43,340 nucleotides of DNA from Stentor coeruleus (Eukaryota > Ciliophora > Heterotrichea > Heterotrichida > Stentoridae): contig MPUH01000608.1 of NCBI GenBank assembly GCA_001970955.1, positions 1 through 43,340 of the forward strand. Reading direction: 5' to 3'. The translations under genes were made by a program, and so were the position numbers. This document shows positions 9,686-19,395 of this stretch, piece by piece; position 1 is the stretch's first letter, and every line of letters starts with the position of its first letter. Below the pieces are notes generated by a model. It saw only the letters and a list, made by a program, of their open reading frames with translations, ran no database searches and was not told the DNA's origin.

Positions 9686-9922
9686 TTTATTATTAAAATC
9701 TTTGAAATATGATTTGGTTGTAAGGGAAAATTGTTAGAGTATGGGTGTAGGAAAATATATTTTTAAAGGAAAGATTTAAGGTTTTAGGCTTATAGGCTTT
9801 TAAGGAAAATTTTTGGATAATGATGAATATAGAGGTTTATGAATAAAGTATGTTTATTATTATCCAAAACCTCAAACTTTCCTAAAAAAGTCCCTAAAAA
9901 TCTAGTTAAAATCTTATATAAA

Positions 9923-10267
9923 CTAATAGTCGTCCCCACCAAACATATCAAGAGCTCCATCAAAATCAGCTTCCTCGTCTTTTTTATCATCCTTTTTATC
10001 TTCTTTTTTCTCTTCTGTTGCTGATGTTTGAGCTGCAGGAGCAGATGAGGCTGAGACTGACACAGAACCGCCGCCAACTTGAAGTTTTGAAAAGCCTGCA
10101 CGAATTATTTGTGGCAAGTCCCTTTCTTGTAAGGATTCGACAACTGTTTCAGCAGTTTGTTTATCGAAACTTCCACCGACAGCACTAATGATTGCTTCAA
10201 GGTCTTTGACTGTTGGACTGGTTTTACCACTGAGCCATGCTAGAGCGTATGCGCTTAGGTATTTCAT
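9923..10267 (-). CDS. RPLP2: 60S acidic ribosomal stalk protein P2
   Basis: P2 pairs with P1 on the ribosomal stalk and recruits translation GTPases. The 114-residue length is typical. The N-terminal helical domain MKYLSAYALAWLSGKTSPTVKDLEAII is followed by SLQERDLPQIIRAGFSKL, then an Ala/Ser hinge and the acidic-lysine tract EEKKEDKKDDKKDEE. The tail ends ALDMFGGDDY rather than the DDDMGFGLFD-type end of animal, plant and yeast P proteins. I found no frameshift or 15-nt intron that would restore the usual tail. Codon use is comparatively GC-rich, as expected for a highly expressed gene. The stop is TAG. Confidence 0.95.
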   Translation of the reverse strand: MKYLSAYALAWLSGKTSPTVKDLEAIISAVGGSFDKQTAETVVESLQERDLPQIIRAGFSKLQVGGGSVSVSASSAPAAQTSATEEKKEDKKDDKKDEEADFDGALDMFGGDDY

Positions 10268-11949
10268 CCCTATTTATCACCATTAATCACTAGGTTAAAG
10301 ACTTTAATTTTTTTCTTAGCTTCCATGTTGCCAGGATGATAGGCTTTTTTTGTATGTTTTTAAGTGGAGATGTTGGAAGATTAGAAGATTGAGAGGGTAA
10401 AGATTTAGGAAGGATGTGGGATTTGAGAAATGAAGATTTTAGAGGAAAAGTGGATTTTTTTGGAGTTTATAAGGATGAGTGGAGGTTAGGATTTGATTTT
10501 TTGGGGTTTTAAATGTGGATTAGTGGTGAGGAAGAAGGTTTGTTTATAGTAGGTGTTAGGGTGTTAAGAATATTTTTTAGGTTTTATTTTTGAATTGGTA
10601 ATTCCTAACGAAAATCCGCCTTTACAGCTAGGGGTAAAAAAAAGTATAGAGTAGGTTTCATCTGTAATTTAAAAACAATTATTTTACGTTAATGTATTTA
10701 CGTCATCTCTACAATTCTAAGCCAAATTACTTATTAGCCTATTTTCTTCAGATGATTTTAATAAAGGTTTGAACTATTATTAGGTTTATAATCAAATAAA
10801 CTTAAACTTTGTAAGATTTTATATAGCATTTTAACTTAAAAATAACCTTGAATGGTTTTTAGAGGTATGCATTAGAATACTTTCTATACAGGAAATTTTA
10901 ATATAAGAGTTTTAATATATATGAAAAAGGGCAAATATACATCAATTAAAATTTTCAGTATTTTTATGACTACCAAGCATCAACTTTACTTCATTATTAA
11001 GCAAAATTTTTATATTTCACTTGTTTATTTGTGCTTTTTATTAGTACAAGAATCTATATTTCTATCAAAATCACTAGAAAAGTTATCATAAAACCCTTGA
11101 TATCTGCATTAAACATCTCTAAAATACTTTTTTTCTTTTCTTTCAACCATATCCATTTTAATATCTTTCACAGAAAACAAACTTTTTATATTATTATTCT
11201 CAGTAATTCGATAATAATTATTCTCATAATTTGTCAGGGGAAAAAAGTATTATCTGAAAATTCTAACTTCTTTAATCACTTTATTAGACTCTGTACCTTT
11301 ATTTTCAATTATTTAAACTTTTTTTATCTTCCACAATTTTTTGTAGTTTTTCCAATTTCTATAATTTCATGATCTTTTTAGCTAAAATACTTATTTCCTT
11401 TCTCACTCAAATCCAACTTCTTTTTATTATCTCCTTTATAACCTTCCTATAAACCTTTAAATTCTTCCACTCCATCAAAATCTTCAGAAGATTCAAAGTC
11501 TATTTCCTCACAAATAAAATTTTATCTCTATTTTATATTTCTAATCATGACAATTCTTAATATTCAAATAATTTTTAAAAGTCTAAAATCATTTTTATAT
11601 TAAAAATCCATCAAAACCAACCCAAACTTTCCAATTTCCCTCAATAATCCCAATAATTTTCTTATCCTTCTACATTTCCACAAAAAACGGACATTTCCAA
11701 CCTCAATCCTCATCAAAAAATCATAAAATTTCCCATAAGCTCGATCTCACATAAAAAAATTTCCTCTTTTACTCTTTCTTCATCCTTACCAAACATTTTC
11801 CATCTTCAAAAAGTTCATATTATCTGCATCCTCCGTATCATAATTCCTCTTAAAAATAGCAGTAAATCCAAAAATTCTTCAAGCCTAATATTTTCCCATA
11901 TGAGCCATGATTTTCCTCTCTGATTATTTGACATTTATAGCCATCTATA
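10268..11949. other. Long gene-free stretch between divergent P2 and DLD genes
   Basis: Both flanking genes are transcribed outward. The left part (10340-10600) is G-rich/C-poor and the right part (11380-11940) is C-rich/G-poor on the plus strand; both are thus C-rich in the sense direction of the gene they precede. The part at 11250-11910 may hold a decayed minus-strand gene, listed separately. No intact gene is supportable; a plus-strand frame at about 11031-11372 is the complement of that possible relic. Confidence 0.5.
11250..11910 (-). pseudogene. Possible decayed minus-strand gene
   Basis: The minus strand gives protein-like fragments in compatible frames interrupted by stops. Near 11905 there is an ATG with MAHMGKY, then GFTAIFKRNYDTEDADNMNF and KMENVW. 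Further along come EEIDFESSEDFDGVEEFKGL, a stop, EGYKGDNKKKLDLSEKGNKY, and after another stop KDHEIIEIGKTTKNCG. The acidic and charged composition is unlike random translation of AT-rich DNA. No family was recognised. It sits where a 5' flank is expected, so overlap with the DLD promoter region is likely. Confidence 0.3.
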
Positions 11950-13365
11950 ATGTTAAAGTCTTTAGTCAGAAGATTTAGTTCTTTCGATTATGATGTCGCT
12001 GTAATCGGTGCAGGTCCCGGAGGTTATGTTGCAGCAATCAAAGCAGCCCAATTAGGTCTAAAAACCGCATGTATAGAAAAAAGGCCAACTCTTGGAGGAA
12101 CATGTCTGAATGTTGGGTGTATTCCAGCCAAAGCTCTTTTAAACTCAACTCATAAATACATGGAAGCTCAAAAAGATTTTGCAAAACACGGGGTTATAAT
12201 TGAAGGGCTAAAATACGATATTTCTACAATGCTCAAGTCAAAACAAAAAGCTGTTGATGGACTAACAAAAGGTGTCGAAGGGCTTTTTAAGAAAAACAAA
12301 GTCACGCATATCCCAGGAACAGCTAAATTCCGAGATGAACATGAACTTGATGTATCCGGTACTAGGATTAAAGCTAAGAATTTTATTATCGCCACAGGTT
12401 CTGAACCAGCTAATGTTCCAGGAGGTTTTTTAAAGATAGATGAAAAGACTATTCTTAGTAATAAAGGTGCTATGGAACTTATAGAAGTTCCTAAAAAACT
12501 TGTTGTTATAGGCGCTGGGGTTATTGGCCTTGAGCTTGGAAGTGTATGGAGTAGATTAGGTGCAGAAGTTGTAGTTGTTGAATTTATGAACAAAATCGCT
12601 GGAGGTACAGACTTAGAAGTATCAACAACTTTGCAAAGACTTTTAGAAAAGCAAGGGTTAAAATTCATGCTTAGTACAAAAGTTGTTGGAGCTGAAATGG
12701 GAAACAATTCAGTTAAACTTAAACTTGAAGGGGGTAAATCTGAAAGTATTGAAGGGGATAAAGTTTTAATTGCTATAGGGAGAAAAGCTTATACTGAAGG
12801 ATTAGATATAGAAATGCTTGGGATACCTAAAGATAAACAAGGGAGGATTGAGGTTAATAGATATTTACAAACAAAACATTCACATATTTATGCTATTGGA
12901 GATTGTATTAAAGGACCTATGTTAGCTCATAAAGCTGAAGAAGAAGGGGTTTTTGTTGCTGAACATATAGCTGGGAATTTAGGTCATGTGAATTATGATG
13001 TAATTCCTTCGGTTATTTATACGCATCCAGAGGTTGCAAGTGTTGGGAAGACTGAAGAAAATCTTAAAGAATTGAATATTCCTTATAATAAAGGGTTCTT
13101 CCCTTTTGTTGCTAATTCTAGAGCTAGAGCTAATCATGATAGTGATGGATTTGTTAAAGTACTTACGGATATTAAAACTGATAGGCTACTTGGATGTCAT
13201 TTTATTGGACCTAATGCTGGAGAATTGATTATGGAAGCTGCTTTAGCTATGGAGTATAAGGCTGCTAGTGAAGATGTTGCTAGGACCACTCATGCTCATC
13301 CTGGATTCAGTGAAGCTTTTAAAGAAGCCTGTTTAGCTGCTCATTCTAAAGCGATACACTTTTAA
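11950..13365 (+). CDS. DLD: Dihydrolipoyl dehydrogenase (E3), mitochondrial
   Basis: This flavoprotein reoxidises dihydrolipoamide in the pyruvate, 2-oxoglutarate and branched-chain dehydrogenase complexes and in the glycine cleavage system, reducing NAD+. The 471-residue length is normal. The N-terminus MLKSLVRRFSSF is basic and hydroxylated with no acids, as in a mitochondrial presequence. FAD site GAGPGGYVAAIKAAQLG; redox disulfide GGTCLNVGCIP (C52 and C57); NAD site VVIGAGVIGLELGSVWSRLG; second FAD motif YAIGDCIKGPMLAHKAEEEG; dimer-interface catalytic pair in HAHPGFSE (H450 and E455). All key residues are intact. There are no introns and the stop is TAA. Identification is secure. Confidence 0.98.
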   Translation: MLKSLVRRFSSFDYDVAVIGAGPGGYVAAIKAAQLGLKTACIEKRPTLGGTCLNVGCIPAKALLNSTHKYMEAQKDFAKHGVIIEGLKYDISTMLKSKQKAVDGLTKGVEGLFKKNKVTHIPGTAKFRDEHELDVSGTRIKAKNFIIATGSEPANVPGGFLKIDEKTILSNKGAMELIEVPKKLVVIGAGVIGLELGSVWSRLGAEVVVVEFMNKIAGGTDLEVSTTLQRLLEKQGLKFMLSTKVVGAEMGNNSVKLKLEGGKSESIEGDKVLIAIGRKAYTEGLDIEMLGIPKDKQGRIEVNRYLQTKHSHIYAIGDCIKGPMLAHKAEEEGVFVAEHIAGNLGHVNYDVIPSVIYTHPEVASVGKTEENLKELNIPYNKGFFPFVANSRARANHDSDGFVKVLTDIKTDRLLGCHFIGPNAGELIMEAALAMEYKAASEDVARTTHAHPGFSEAFKEACLAAHSKAIHF

Positions 13366-13776
13366 TGTTAATGGCTCCTTTATGGAATAGTTAGATTTTA
13401 TGTATGTTTTTAGGTTTTTTATATAAAAAGAAATGATGATGTTGATATATTATTTGCCTTTGGATAGAATTTATCGATATTTGATGGAGATTATTTTTGT
13501 TAGTAGATGGTTTATGTGGTGTAGCGTTTTTAGGGCTGTAGTTTTTTTTATAGAATTTTTTTACAGTAAGCGAATTATTTCCACACTAGCAAAAAATATA
13601 TTCAATAAAAACATCTTATAAAATATCAATACCCAAATTCTCTAATACTTTCAATATATTTCCATTCCAAAATAAACAAATCCAATTGAAATAATTTTTG
13701 TACAACAAAGTTTCCACATCAGTTTTCTAGTATAATTCCTAAACATAAAGCCAATTATTATGTGAACACGTATAAA
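13366..13776. other. Short gene-free stretch
   Basis: This is 3' flank of the dehydrogenase gene, G-rich/C-poor to about 13560, then a C-rich/G-poor 5' flank of the thioredoxin-like gene. A short frame at 13433-13621 lies in the G-rich flank, has no protein-like features and was not accepted. Confidence 0.6.
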
Positions 13777-14430
13777 ATGGTGCAAGTTTTTGCTATTGTT
13801 ATTCTACTCATATGTGCCTCAGCTGTAAAACTCCCTGAGTTTAGCATGGAGGAAATGATGAGTTATTTTGCAGACCTCGACGACACTGCATCAATACACC
13901 TAACAAACAGCAACTTTATAGAAAAAATATCATCATCTTCTGATCCATGGTTCATTTTCTTTGCAGAACCTCGTAGTCAAAACTCAATCATCAAAAACCC
14001 AGTGTGGTTTATCTTTGCTGAAAGAGCACAAGAAAACAACCTGCCTTTAAATATTGGCAAAGTCGACATGTCGACTGAAGATAAAGTTAGATCTAAATTC
14101 AGAGTTTACACATTCCCTACTTTCTTATACATCGACAATGGGTATGTTTACAACTATACAGGGCCTGCTGAAGAAGATAATTTCGTTGCAGTCTTTGAAA
14201 AAAAGACTTATTTACAATATGATAGAAAGAAACTAGAATTAGAAGATAAAGAAAAATGCTTATGTTTACAATTTAAAGAACTGTTTGTTAGAAAACCTGC
14301 TGAAGTAATGGGTGGCTTGTTTTTCAGTAGTCTCATTGCCTCAGTAGTCTCATTGCCCAGTGGGTGTTTCAGAAAGTATGGGGTGTTGTGTTTAATAAAA
14401 AGAGGAAGACTAAGAAAGAATAATAGTTAG
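13777..14430 (+). CDS. Thioredoxin-fold ER membrane protein without CXXC; 3' end frameshifted by a 17-nt duplication
   Basis: 217 residues from the ATG at 13777; an upstream GTG frame extension was not used. The signal peptide is MVQVFAIVILLICASA. A thioredoxin fold follows: IHLTNSNFIEKI, then WFIFFAEPRSQNS where the family has FYAPWCGHCK (the Cys positions are Arg66 and Asn69), then GKVDMSTEDKVRSKF and the cis-Pro segment YTFPTFLYI (P114). It therefore cannot act as a dithiol oxidoreductase and resembles non-catalytic PDI/TMX-type chaperones. At 14324-14357 a 17-nt unit is tandemly repeated and shifts the frame inside the membrane segment. Without one copy the end would read as a fuller helix (SSLIAQWVFQKVWGVV) and a basic tail ending KTKKE, which fits a KxKxx ER-retrieval signal. 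The fold call is good. Confidence 0.78.
   Translation: MVQVFAIVILLICASAVKLPEFSMEEMMSYFADLDDTASIHLTNSNFIEKISSSSDPWFIFFAEPRSQNSIIKNPVWFIFAERAQENNLPLNIGKVDMSTEDKVRSKFRVYTFPTFLYIDNGYVYNYTGPAEEDNFVAVFEKKTYLQYDRKKLELEDKEKCLCLQFKELFVRKPAEVMGGLFFSSLIASVVSLPSGCFRKYGVLCLIKRGRLRKNNS
14324..14357 (+). repeat. 17-nt exact tandem duplication inside a coding region
   Basis: TCAGTAGTCTCATTGCC occurs twice in direct succession (14324-14340 and 14341-14357). As 17 is not a multiple of three, one of the two frames is out of phase. No GT...AG intron in this block would remove exactly 17 nt. Confidence 0.95.
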
Positions 14431-15652
14431 AGTTATTAAAAAGGTTTAAGAAAAAATTGTGACGAGGGTTTTTTATAGAAATAAAGTTAAAATTTATGAA
14501 TTTTTATAGAGAAAGATAGTAAAAGGATATAAAAATTTAAATCTTGCAAGTGGAGTTTTTATTATTGACTTGTCTTAACATCGAACCCATTTTTATTAAC
14601 AGTGGATTTAGGAGATTTTTATAACAGCAAAACCTCCAAAATGATGGTAAACCATCAAGGGCTAAGACTATAACCTCTTATATTCTTAAGATTATAAAAT
14701 TTATCAGATTGATCCATATAAAAAACATTAAAATTGCCTTAAAAACACTGGAAATAAGAAACTTAAGAAGTTCTTAAGAAGAACTTAAGATTTTAGGACA
14801 AGAAACTAAAGAAGTTATTTGAAATGACAATGAAAATAGTGATTTTAATAATCTTTATCATATTATTTTGCTACAGATTTTCGAGTTAGTCTTTTTCAAA
14901 CCAGCTGGGGATTCGCATAAAAATAATCATAGTCCACTTGTGTATTTATCATGAAAAAACAAATCAGGGCTAAGTATTTATATTTAGTATGAAAAATGTG
15001 AATAAATAGTTTTGTAATATTTTTTGATATTGAAAGTTGAATTTTTTATAGTAAGATATTAACGTAAATTAGATAAAACAATCCACAATCGTGTTTTGTA
15101 TAAAATTTCGATTTTTTTTTTAGGATATTTCAGCTTATTATTTACAAAACCAAAATACTTATGTTTAAGAATATAATTATTAAATAACTGCTATGAGACT
15201 ATAAGAATATTTTATACAATTTTTTTCGAAATATTTATATATTGAATTAAATAGCATAAATTAAAACACAAAACTCTAAGTATACCCAAAAAAATAATAT
15301 CTAATCTTTAACACCAAAAAGAATTTCTAATATCCCTTTATTAATAAACTCTATAATTTTCCTTTAAACAACTCCATAAACCTAAAAACTATGATTATTT
15401 CATCAATTTTATATTTTCAATCATTTCTTTTCAACATTTCTCATATCCTAAACCCAATTCCTCCCTTTATCAAAAATCCTCAAAAACTCCAATTTCGACA
15501 ACACCTCCAAACTTAAAGTCTTTTATACTACAACCTAAATTCCTCAAATCTTCCAAACATCAAAATCATTTAATATACAACAACAACTTATAAATATCTT
15601 TATTCTTATTCAAACTAGCATTTTCAATATGACATCCAAGTAGTAGAAATAA
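14431..15652. other. Gene-free stretch
   Basis: This is 3' flank of the thioredoxin-like gene and, from about 15280, a C-rich/G-poor 5' flank of the next gene. Small hairpin-like palindromes occur (TGATGGTAAACCATCA near 14643, and AAGTTCTT-AAG-AAGAACTT near 14770), but nothing identifies an RNA gene. Confidence 0.5.
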
Positions 15653-16978
15653 ATGTTAAGCTTAATTTCCATACTAGCCATAGTCCTAGTTCAAATCTGC
15701 TCATCTCTAACCCTCAATCTTAACCAGGGTCCTTTAAAAATCAACAGTCTTTCCAACAATACCAACGACCGAGCGTATTTCACAAGCATTTCAATGGGTA
15801 CTCCGCCACAGCAATTTCAGGTCCTTATCTCAGCTTGGAGCCCAGTAATTTTTATATAGCTTATAATGCTCCCTGATATTAATTCATCATGTTCAACTGG
15901 GCAGTATTTTAACTCAACCGGATCTAAAACTTTTACATCTTTAAGCCAAAGCTCAAGCATCTCTGTAATAAATATTTAGTATGTAGACGGTTCAACTTCA
16001 GGGATACTTTCTAAAGACACTTTAACTCTAGGTTCAACAATAAGTATTTCTACAAACCATCAGAATTTTGTCTTAGCAAGTTCATGTGATGGGTCGCATT
16101 ATTTAGAAAAAGGGGTCTTAGGTTTAGGCTTCGGCGGCGGATTGACTTCCACATCTTTAGTCGCTACAATGTATTTAGCAGGACAAATCCCATTACCAAG
16201 CTTTTCATTGTATTTAAGCGAAGTTGGTTTAAGTGGCGAAAAAACACCTAAAAAATCAAGTGTTTTGATGATTGGAGAATACGATTTAAGCCTTTTTGCC
16301 GAAAGCCCAAAAGATGGTTTTACTTATCATGATCTAATAAGCAATGGTGATCAATGGTCTGTAACTTTAGATGAAGTGAATTTTGAGTCTCTTACTTTTT
16401 TACAAGAAATGAGTATAAAACTTGATCCTGGAGTCGAATATATTTATGGGCCTAACAGTTATATAGCAGAAATTTACTCTTATATAAAACTCCGACATCT
16501 CTGCAATTTAGATCCAAAAAAAGGTGGAATTGCTTGTTATTGTCATGAAACTTCAAACTTCGCTTCGTTTTATTTTTATATAAATGGGCATGAATACAGT
16601 ATTCCTTCTGATCATTATGTTGAAAGAAGTGATGGGATTTGTTATATTTATATATTCGGGATAAATGAACAATATTGGATTCTTGGAAGCATGTTACTTA
16701 GAAGGTATTATTCAATATGGGATTATGAAGGAAAACGTATTGGATTGACTAGATCGATAAATGATTCAAGTTCTTCAGATAACACTTCTAAGACTTGGGT
16801 TATAATATTGGTTGTTGTTTTAGTTGTGGCTATTGTTGGTGGATCNTTGGTTGTTGTTTTAGTTGTGGCTATTGTTGGTGGATCAATATTAGTATTGTTT
16901 ATTATATATAAGAAGAAGAAAAAGTATAGACAATCTATATTGATTGGTAATGAAACTGGAGAAGATAGGATTAATTAG
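15653..16978 (+). CDS. Pepsin-fold (A1 family) membrane protein with first catalytic Asp missing
   Basis: Three exons (15653-15844, 15860-15964, 15980-16978) with two 15-nt introns give about 431 residues. Signal peptide MLSLISILAIVLVQICSSL. The family's N-terminal substrate loop is kept (YFTSISMGTPPQQFQVLI), but the expected DTGSS is SAWSP (Ser60 at the Asp position). The flap-region segment YVDGSTSGILSKDTLTLG and GVLGLGFGG are typical. The second lobe keeps D248 in LDPGVEYIYGP where DTGTSLLTGP is usual. A C-terminal LGSMLLRRYYSIWDYEGKRIGL segment closes the fold. The membrane helix (TWVIILVVVLVVAIVGG) contains an N-joined 39-nt duplication, so the 13 extra residues are probably false. A single aspartate cannot make the usual dyad, so it is likely non-catalytic. 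Similar layout to the minus-strand gene at 7475-8668. Confidence 0.85.
15845..15859 (+). other. 15-nt intron 1 of second pepsin-like gene
   Basis: GTAATTTTTATATAG. Removal joins ISAWSP to LIMLPDINSSCS in frame; retention gives an in-frame TAG at its end. Confidence 0.9.
15965..15979 (+). other. 15-nt intron 2 of second pepsin-like gene
   Basis: GTAATAAATATTTAG. Removal joins SSSIS to YVDGSTSGIL, the conserved flap region; retention gives stop codons. Confidence 0.9.
16808..16884 (+). repeat. 38-bp duplication around a single N in the membrane-helix codons
   Basis: The 38 bp at 16808-16845 and those at 16847-16884 are identical, separated by an N at 16846. The 39-nt insertion keeps frame and repeats LVVVLVVAIVGG. 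It is most likely an unmerged assembly overlap. Confidence 0.9.
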
Positions 16979-18068
16979 TAATCTACATTTATCTATTTGA
17001 TTTTTTTTACAAAATTTGGGTATTGAAAATTTTCCCATAAAGTTTTTGTTATTTAATTATGTATAAGTCATTATGGTTTATATTAGGAAATGATAGAATA
17101 GCTGAAGGTTTTATTTTTTTTATAGTTTATTGTAAATTGTTTTTTCTTGGTGGAAACTATAAAAGTTGAGATGCTTTTCTTAGACTTAAAATTAGAAATG
17201 ATAATATTATAAAAGTTTAACATAAAGTAAACATAATTTTTATAATAATTTTCTATGTTCATTAAATTCTTTAAAATAGTTTAAGTATTATTCATAAAGG
17301 ATATATACGCATATCAACCCAATTTGATTTTTGTTAATATCATCACGTGTCCTCATAAATTCTGGTATAAGGATTTAAGTTTCTCTTCTTTCAAACTTGT
17401 TTATTGAATTCCTGGATGATTTTCAAAGATGAAAATATAGCTAAATCAAATTTTAAATTTGGTTGCAGATATATTATAAGAATTAAGGATCATATTATAT
17501 TTATTTTCCCTGGATTTTTAAAATTTTTATTGTATTTATGAAGTTTATAATGATAAATTGTGCTTTGATATATCAATTGCTAGAATTTTTGTGATTGTTA
17601 TTTTCCTTATTATAATCTTAGAACATGTTAAAAATATCGTAGCCAGAGGAAGTTTATGATTTTAAAACATTGATGTATTTTGAATATGATACTATATAGA
17701 AAAATACTTATTCATTTTAGAAATTTTGTTTTTTTGATACAACGAAATAGAAAACTTATATTTTTTTACTCAACTTTAATATAAAAACATGACAATATTT
17801 GCATTAAGCATAATAAATGCAATATCTCACATTGTAAATCATTATAAAAAACATAATTCCTACTGTTGTCATCTTTTAGCTAAGAATCCTTAAACAGTTC
17901 CTAAACTTATTATAAAAATCCTATATTCAAATAGTTTCTTCATAATTAAGACTATTTTTTCCACAAAAAAATTACTAAAGTACTTAAGCACCATTTAAAA
18001 TCCTCTAATAAACCTTTAAAACCCATCTTAAAAACCCTAACACCTATTATCACAATTATCTAAAGCTT
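16979..18068. other. Gene-free stretch
   Basis: This is 3' flank of the pepsin-like gene and, at 17880-18065, C-rich/G-poor sequence of the kind found 3' of minus-strand genes, fitting the proteasome pseudogene that ends at 18069. A plus-strand open frame of about 60 codons near 17375-17540 was seen, but it has no recognisable features. Confidence 0.5.
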
Positions 18069-18778
18069 CTAACTTGCTGTATTTAATCTCTCTTCAACCT
18101 CTGAATTATCAAGAACACTTAAACCAAGTGAATCATTAGTTGTAATCCCAATTAGTTCTTTATTCCTAAAAATCTTTAATATTCCTTCAACATAATGTTC
18201 TGTAAATACTCAATAACCATTTCTACAACTTCATTCCTACTACTTTTCTTCTACTGTTTTTCCAAATAATTAATCGCTTCCTGTTCTTCAGCTATAGCTT
18301 TAAACTATTGTAAAATACCAGCAGGGTCGATTTTATAAAGCTGAGGACCAAGTTCTTAATCAATCCCAAAAACATAGAAATTATCCCATAAGGTTTCATA
18401 AAAGCTAGTTGAGTATAGACTTGGGTAAGATCTCTAGTAAGATTGCCAAGACTTGTACTGGGCAAAAATACTTATTTTTGAATCTGAAATCAGAAGCTTC
18501 GTTGCGCATATGCGAAACTAGGGTTCTTAAGTCTGGAAGAAGACCAGCATACAAGCTCCGATTTTTTCGGATATTGAAAAAAGGTGAGAGACACTTAATG
18601 TTACTATGGATTTATCAGGGACTTTTTTTTCTATGTAAACTACTACACAGTCACTCCCACGAACACCTATACTAGTTAGACCTGCTGATTTCGCAGCTTT
18701 GAAAACGTACTCGACTTAATAAAGCCTACCATCTGGTGGAAATACTGTTCTATGCCTATCGAAACCTGACCCTCTACT
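18069..18778 (-). pseudogene. PSMA6: Proteasome subunit alpha type-6 pseudogene
   Basis: Minus-strand translation in changing frames follows proteasome alpha-6 from end to end. Start region SRGSGFDRHRTVFPPDGRLY, then a TAA where the conserved LYQVEY has Gln, then VEYVFKAAKSAGLTSIGVRG. After a shift comes a PDK...HLFSISEKIGACM segment; after another shift DLRTLVSHMRNEASDF; then DLTQVYTQLAFMKPYG; then GID-stop-ELGPQLYKIDPAGILQ-stop-FKAIAEEQEAINYLEKQ-stop. The final segment ends near SEVEERLNTAS with a TAG at 18069-18071. The initiator ATG is gone. Stops fall partly at Gln-like positions, but frameshifts and the missing start argue for a dead copy rather than an alternative code. Presumably a functional copy exists elsewhere in the genome. 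Confidence 0.9.
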
Positions 18779-19395
18779 TAAATTTAGAGTATTTTCAGCT
18801 TAAAATTGTATTTTTCATAGAAATATTAGCTAGGATTTTCTTTTTCTGCTGTGAAAAACTACACATTTTAAAGATGATCGACATAATAGTTAAAAATAAT
18901 AACTTAATAATATTTTATATAATTATAATTTATATAATGGTGTATTGATAATTACAATCTTAAACTTATTTCATTGTACTTTAACTTTCAAAAAAAATTC
19001 TAAAGCTTATGTACTTAAAAANTTACAATCTTAAACTTATTTCATTGTACTTTAACTTTCAAAAAAAATTCTAAAGCTTATGTACTTAAAAAAAATCAAA
19101 TTTTTATTACTCATTTCGCTATGGCCAAAAAAAAATGTAACCATTTTGCAGGTTAATAGTACCCATAATACTTCAAGAAAATTTTCATCCGAACTGCAAA
19201 AAAAGCATATATTTATATAATTTTCAGTCTACTTTCTAAGTTTATCCATTTTCCTCATACAATTTATGCTCATATCGAGTTATTTGTATTAATTTTAATC
19301 TTTTCTTACTGAATATATTTTTTTCGCTTCTTTTCCCATATAAAAGTAATATACCGACTGATAATACAATATTTTAATCATGGCTGTTATAAAAT
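18779..19395. other. Gene-free stretch with N-joined duplication
   Basis: Between the PSMA6 pseudogene and the Myb gene. It holds the 70-bp duplication at 18952-19092; apart from that, nothing supportable was seen. Confidence 0.6.
18952..19092. repeat. 70-bp duplication around a single N
   Basis: Positions 18952-19021 and 19023-19092 are the same 70-bp sequence (beginning TTACAATCTTAAAC) with an N at 19022 between them. This fits an unmerged contig overlap. Confidence 0.9.

Noticed and set aside
12168..12707. Long minus-strand frame inside DLD
   Set aside because: It is the complement of a conserved enzyme and has no protein family pattern.
13433..13621. 62-codon frame after DLD
   Set aside because: It lies in the G-rich 3' flank, has no recognisable feature and a composition like other flanks.
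14640..14665. C/D-type snoRNA around TGATGGTAAACCATCA
   Set aside because: The C-box match is imperfect and no D box or terminal stem was found at a fitting distance.
18069..18778. A living proteasome gene using TAA/TAG for Gln
   Set aside because: Neighbouring genes use TAA and TAG as stops, and this copy also has frameshifts and no start codon.
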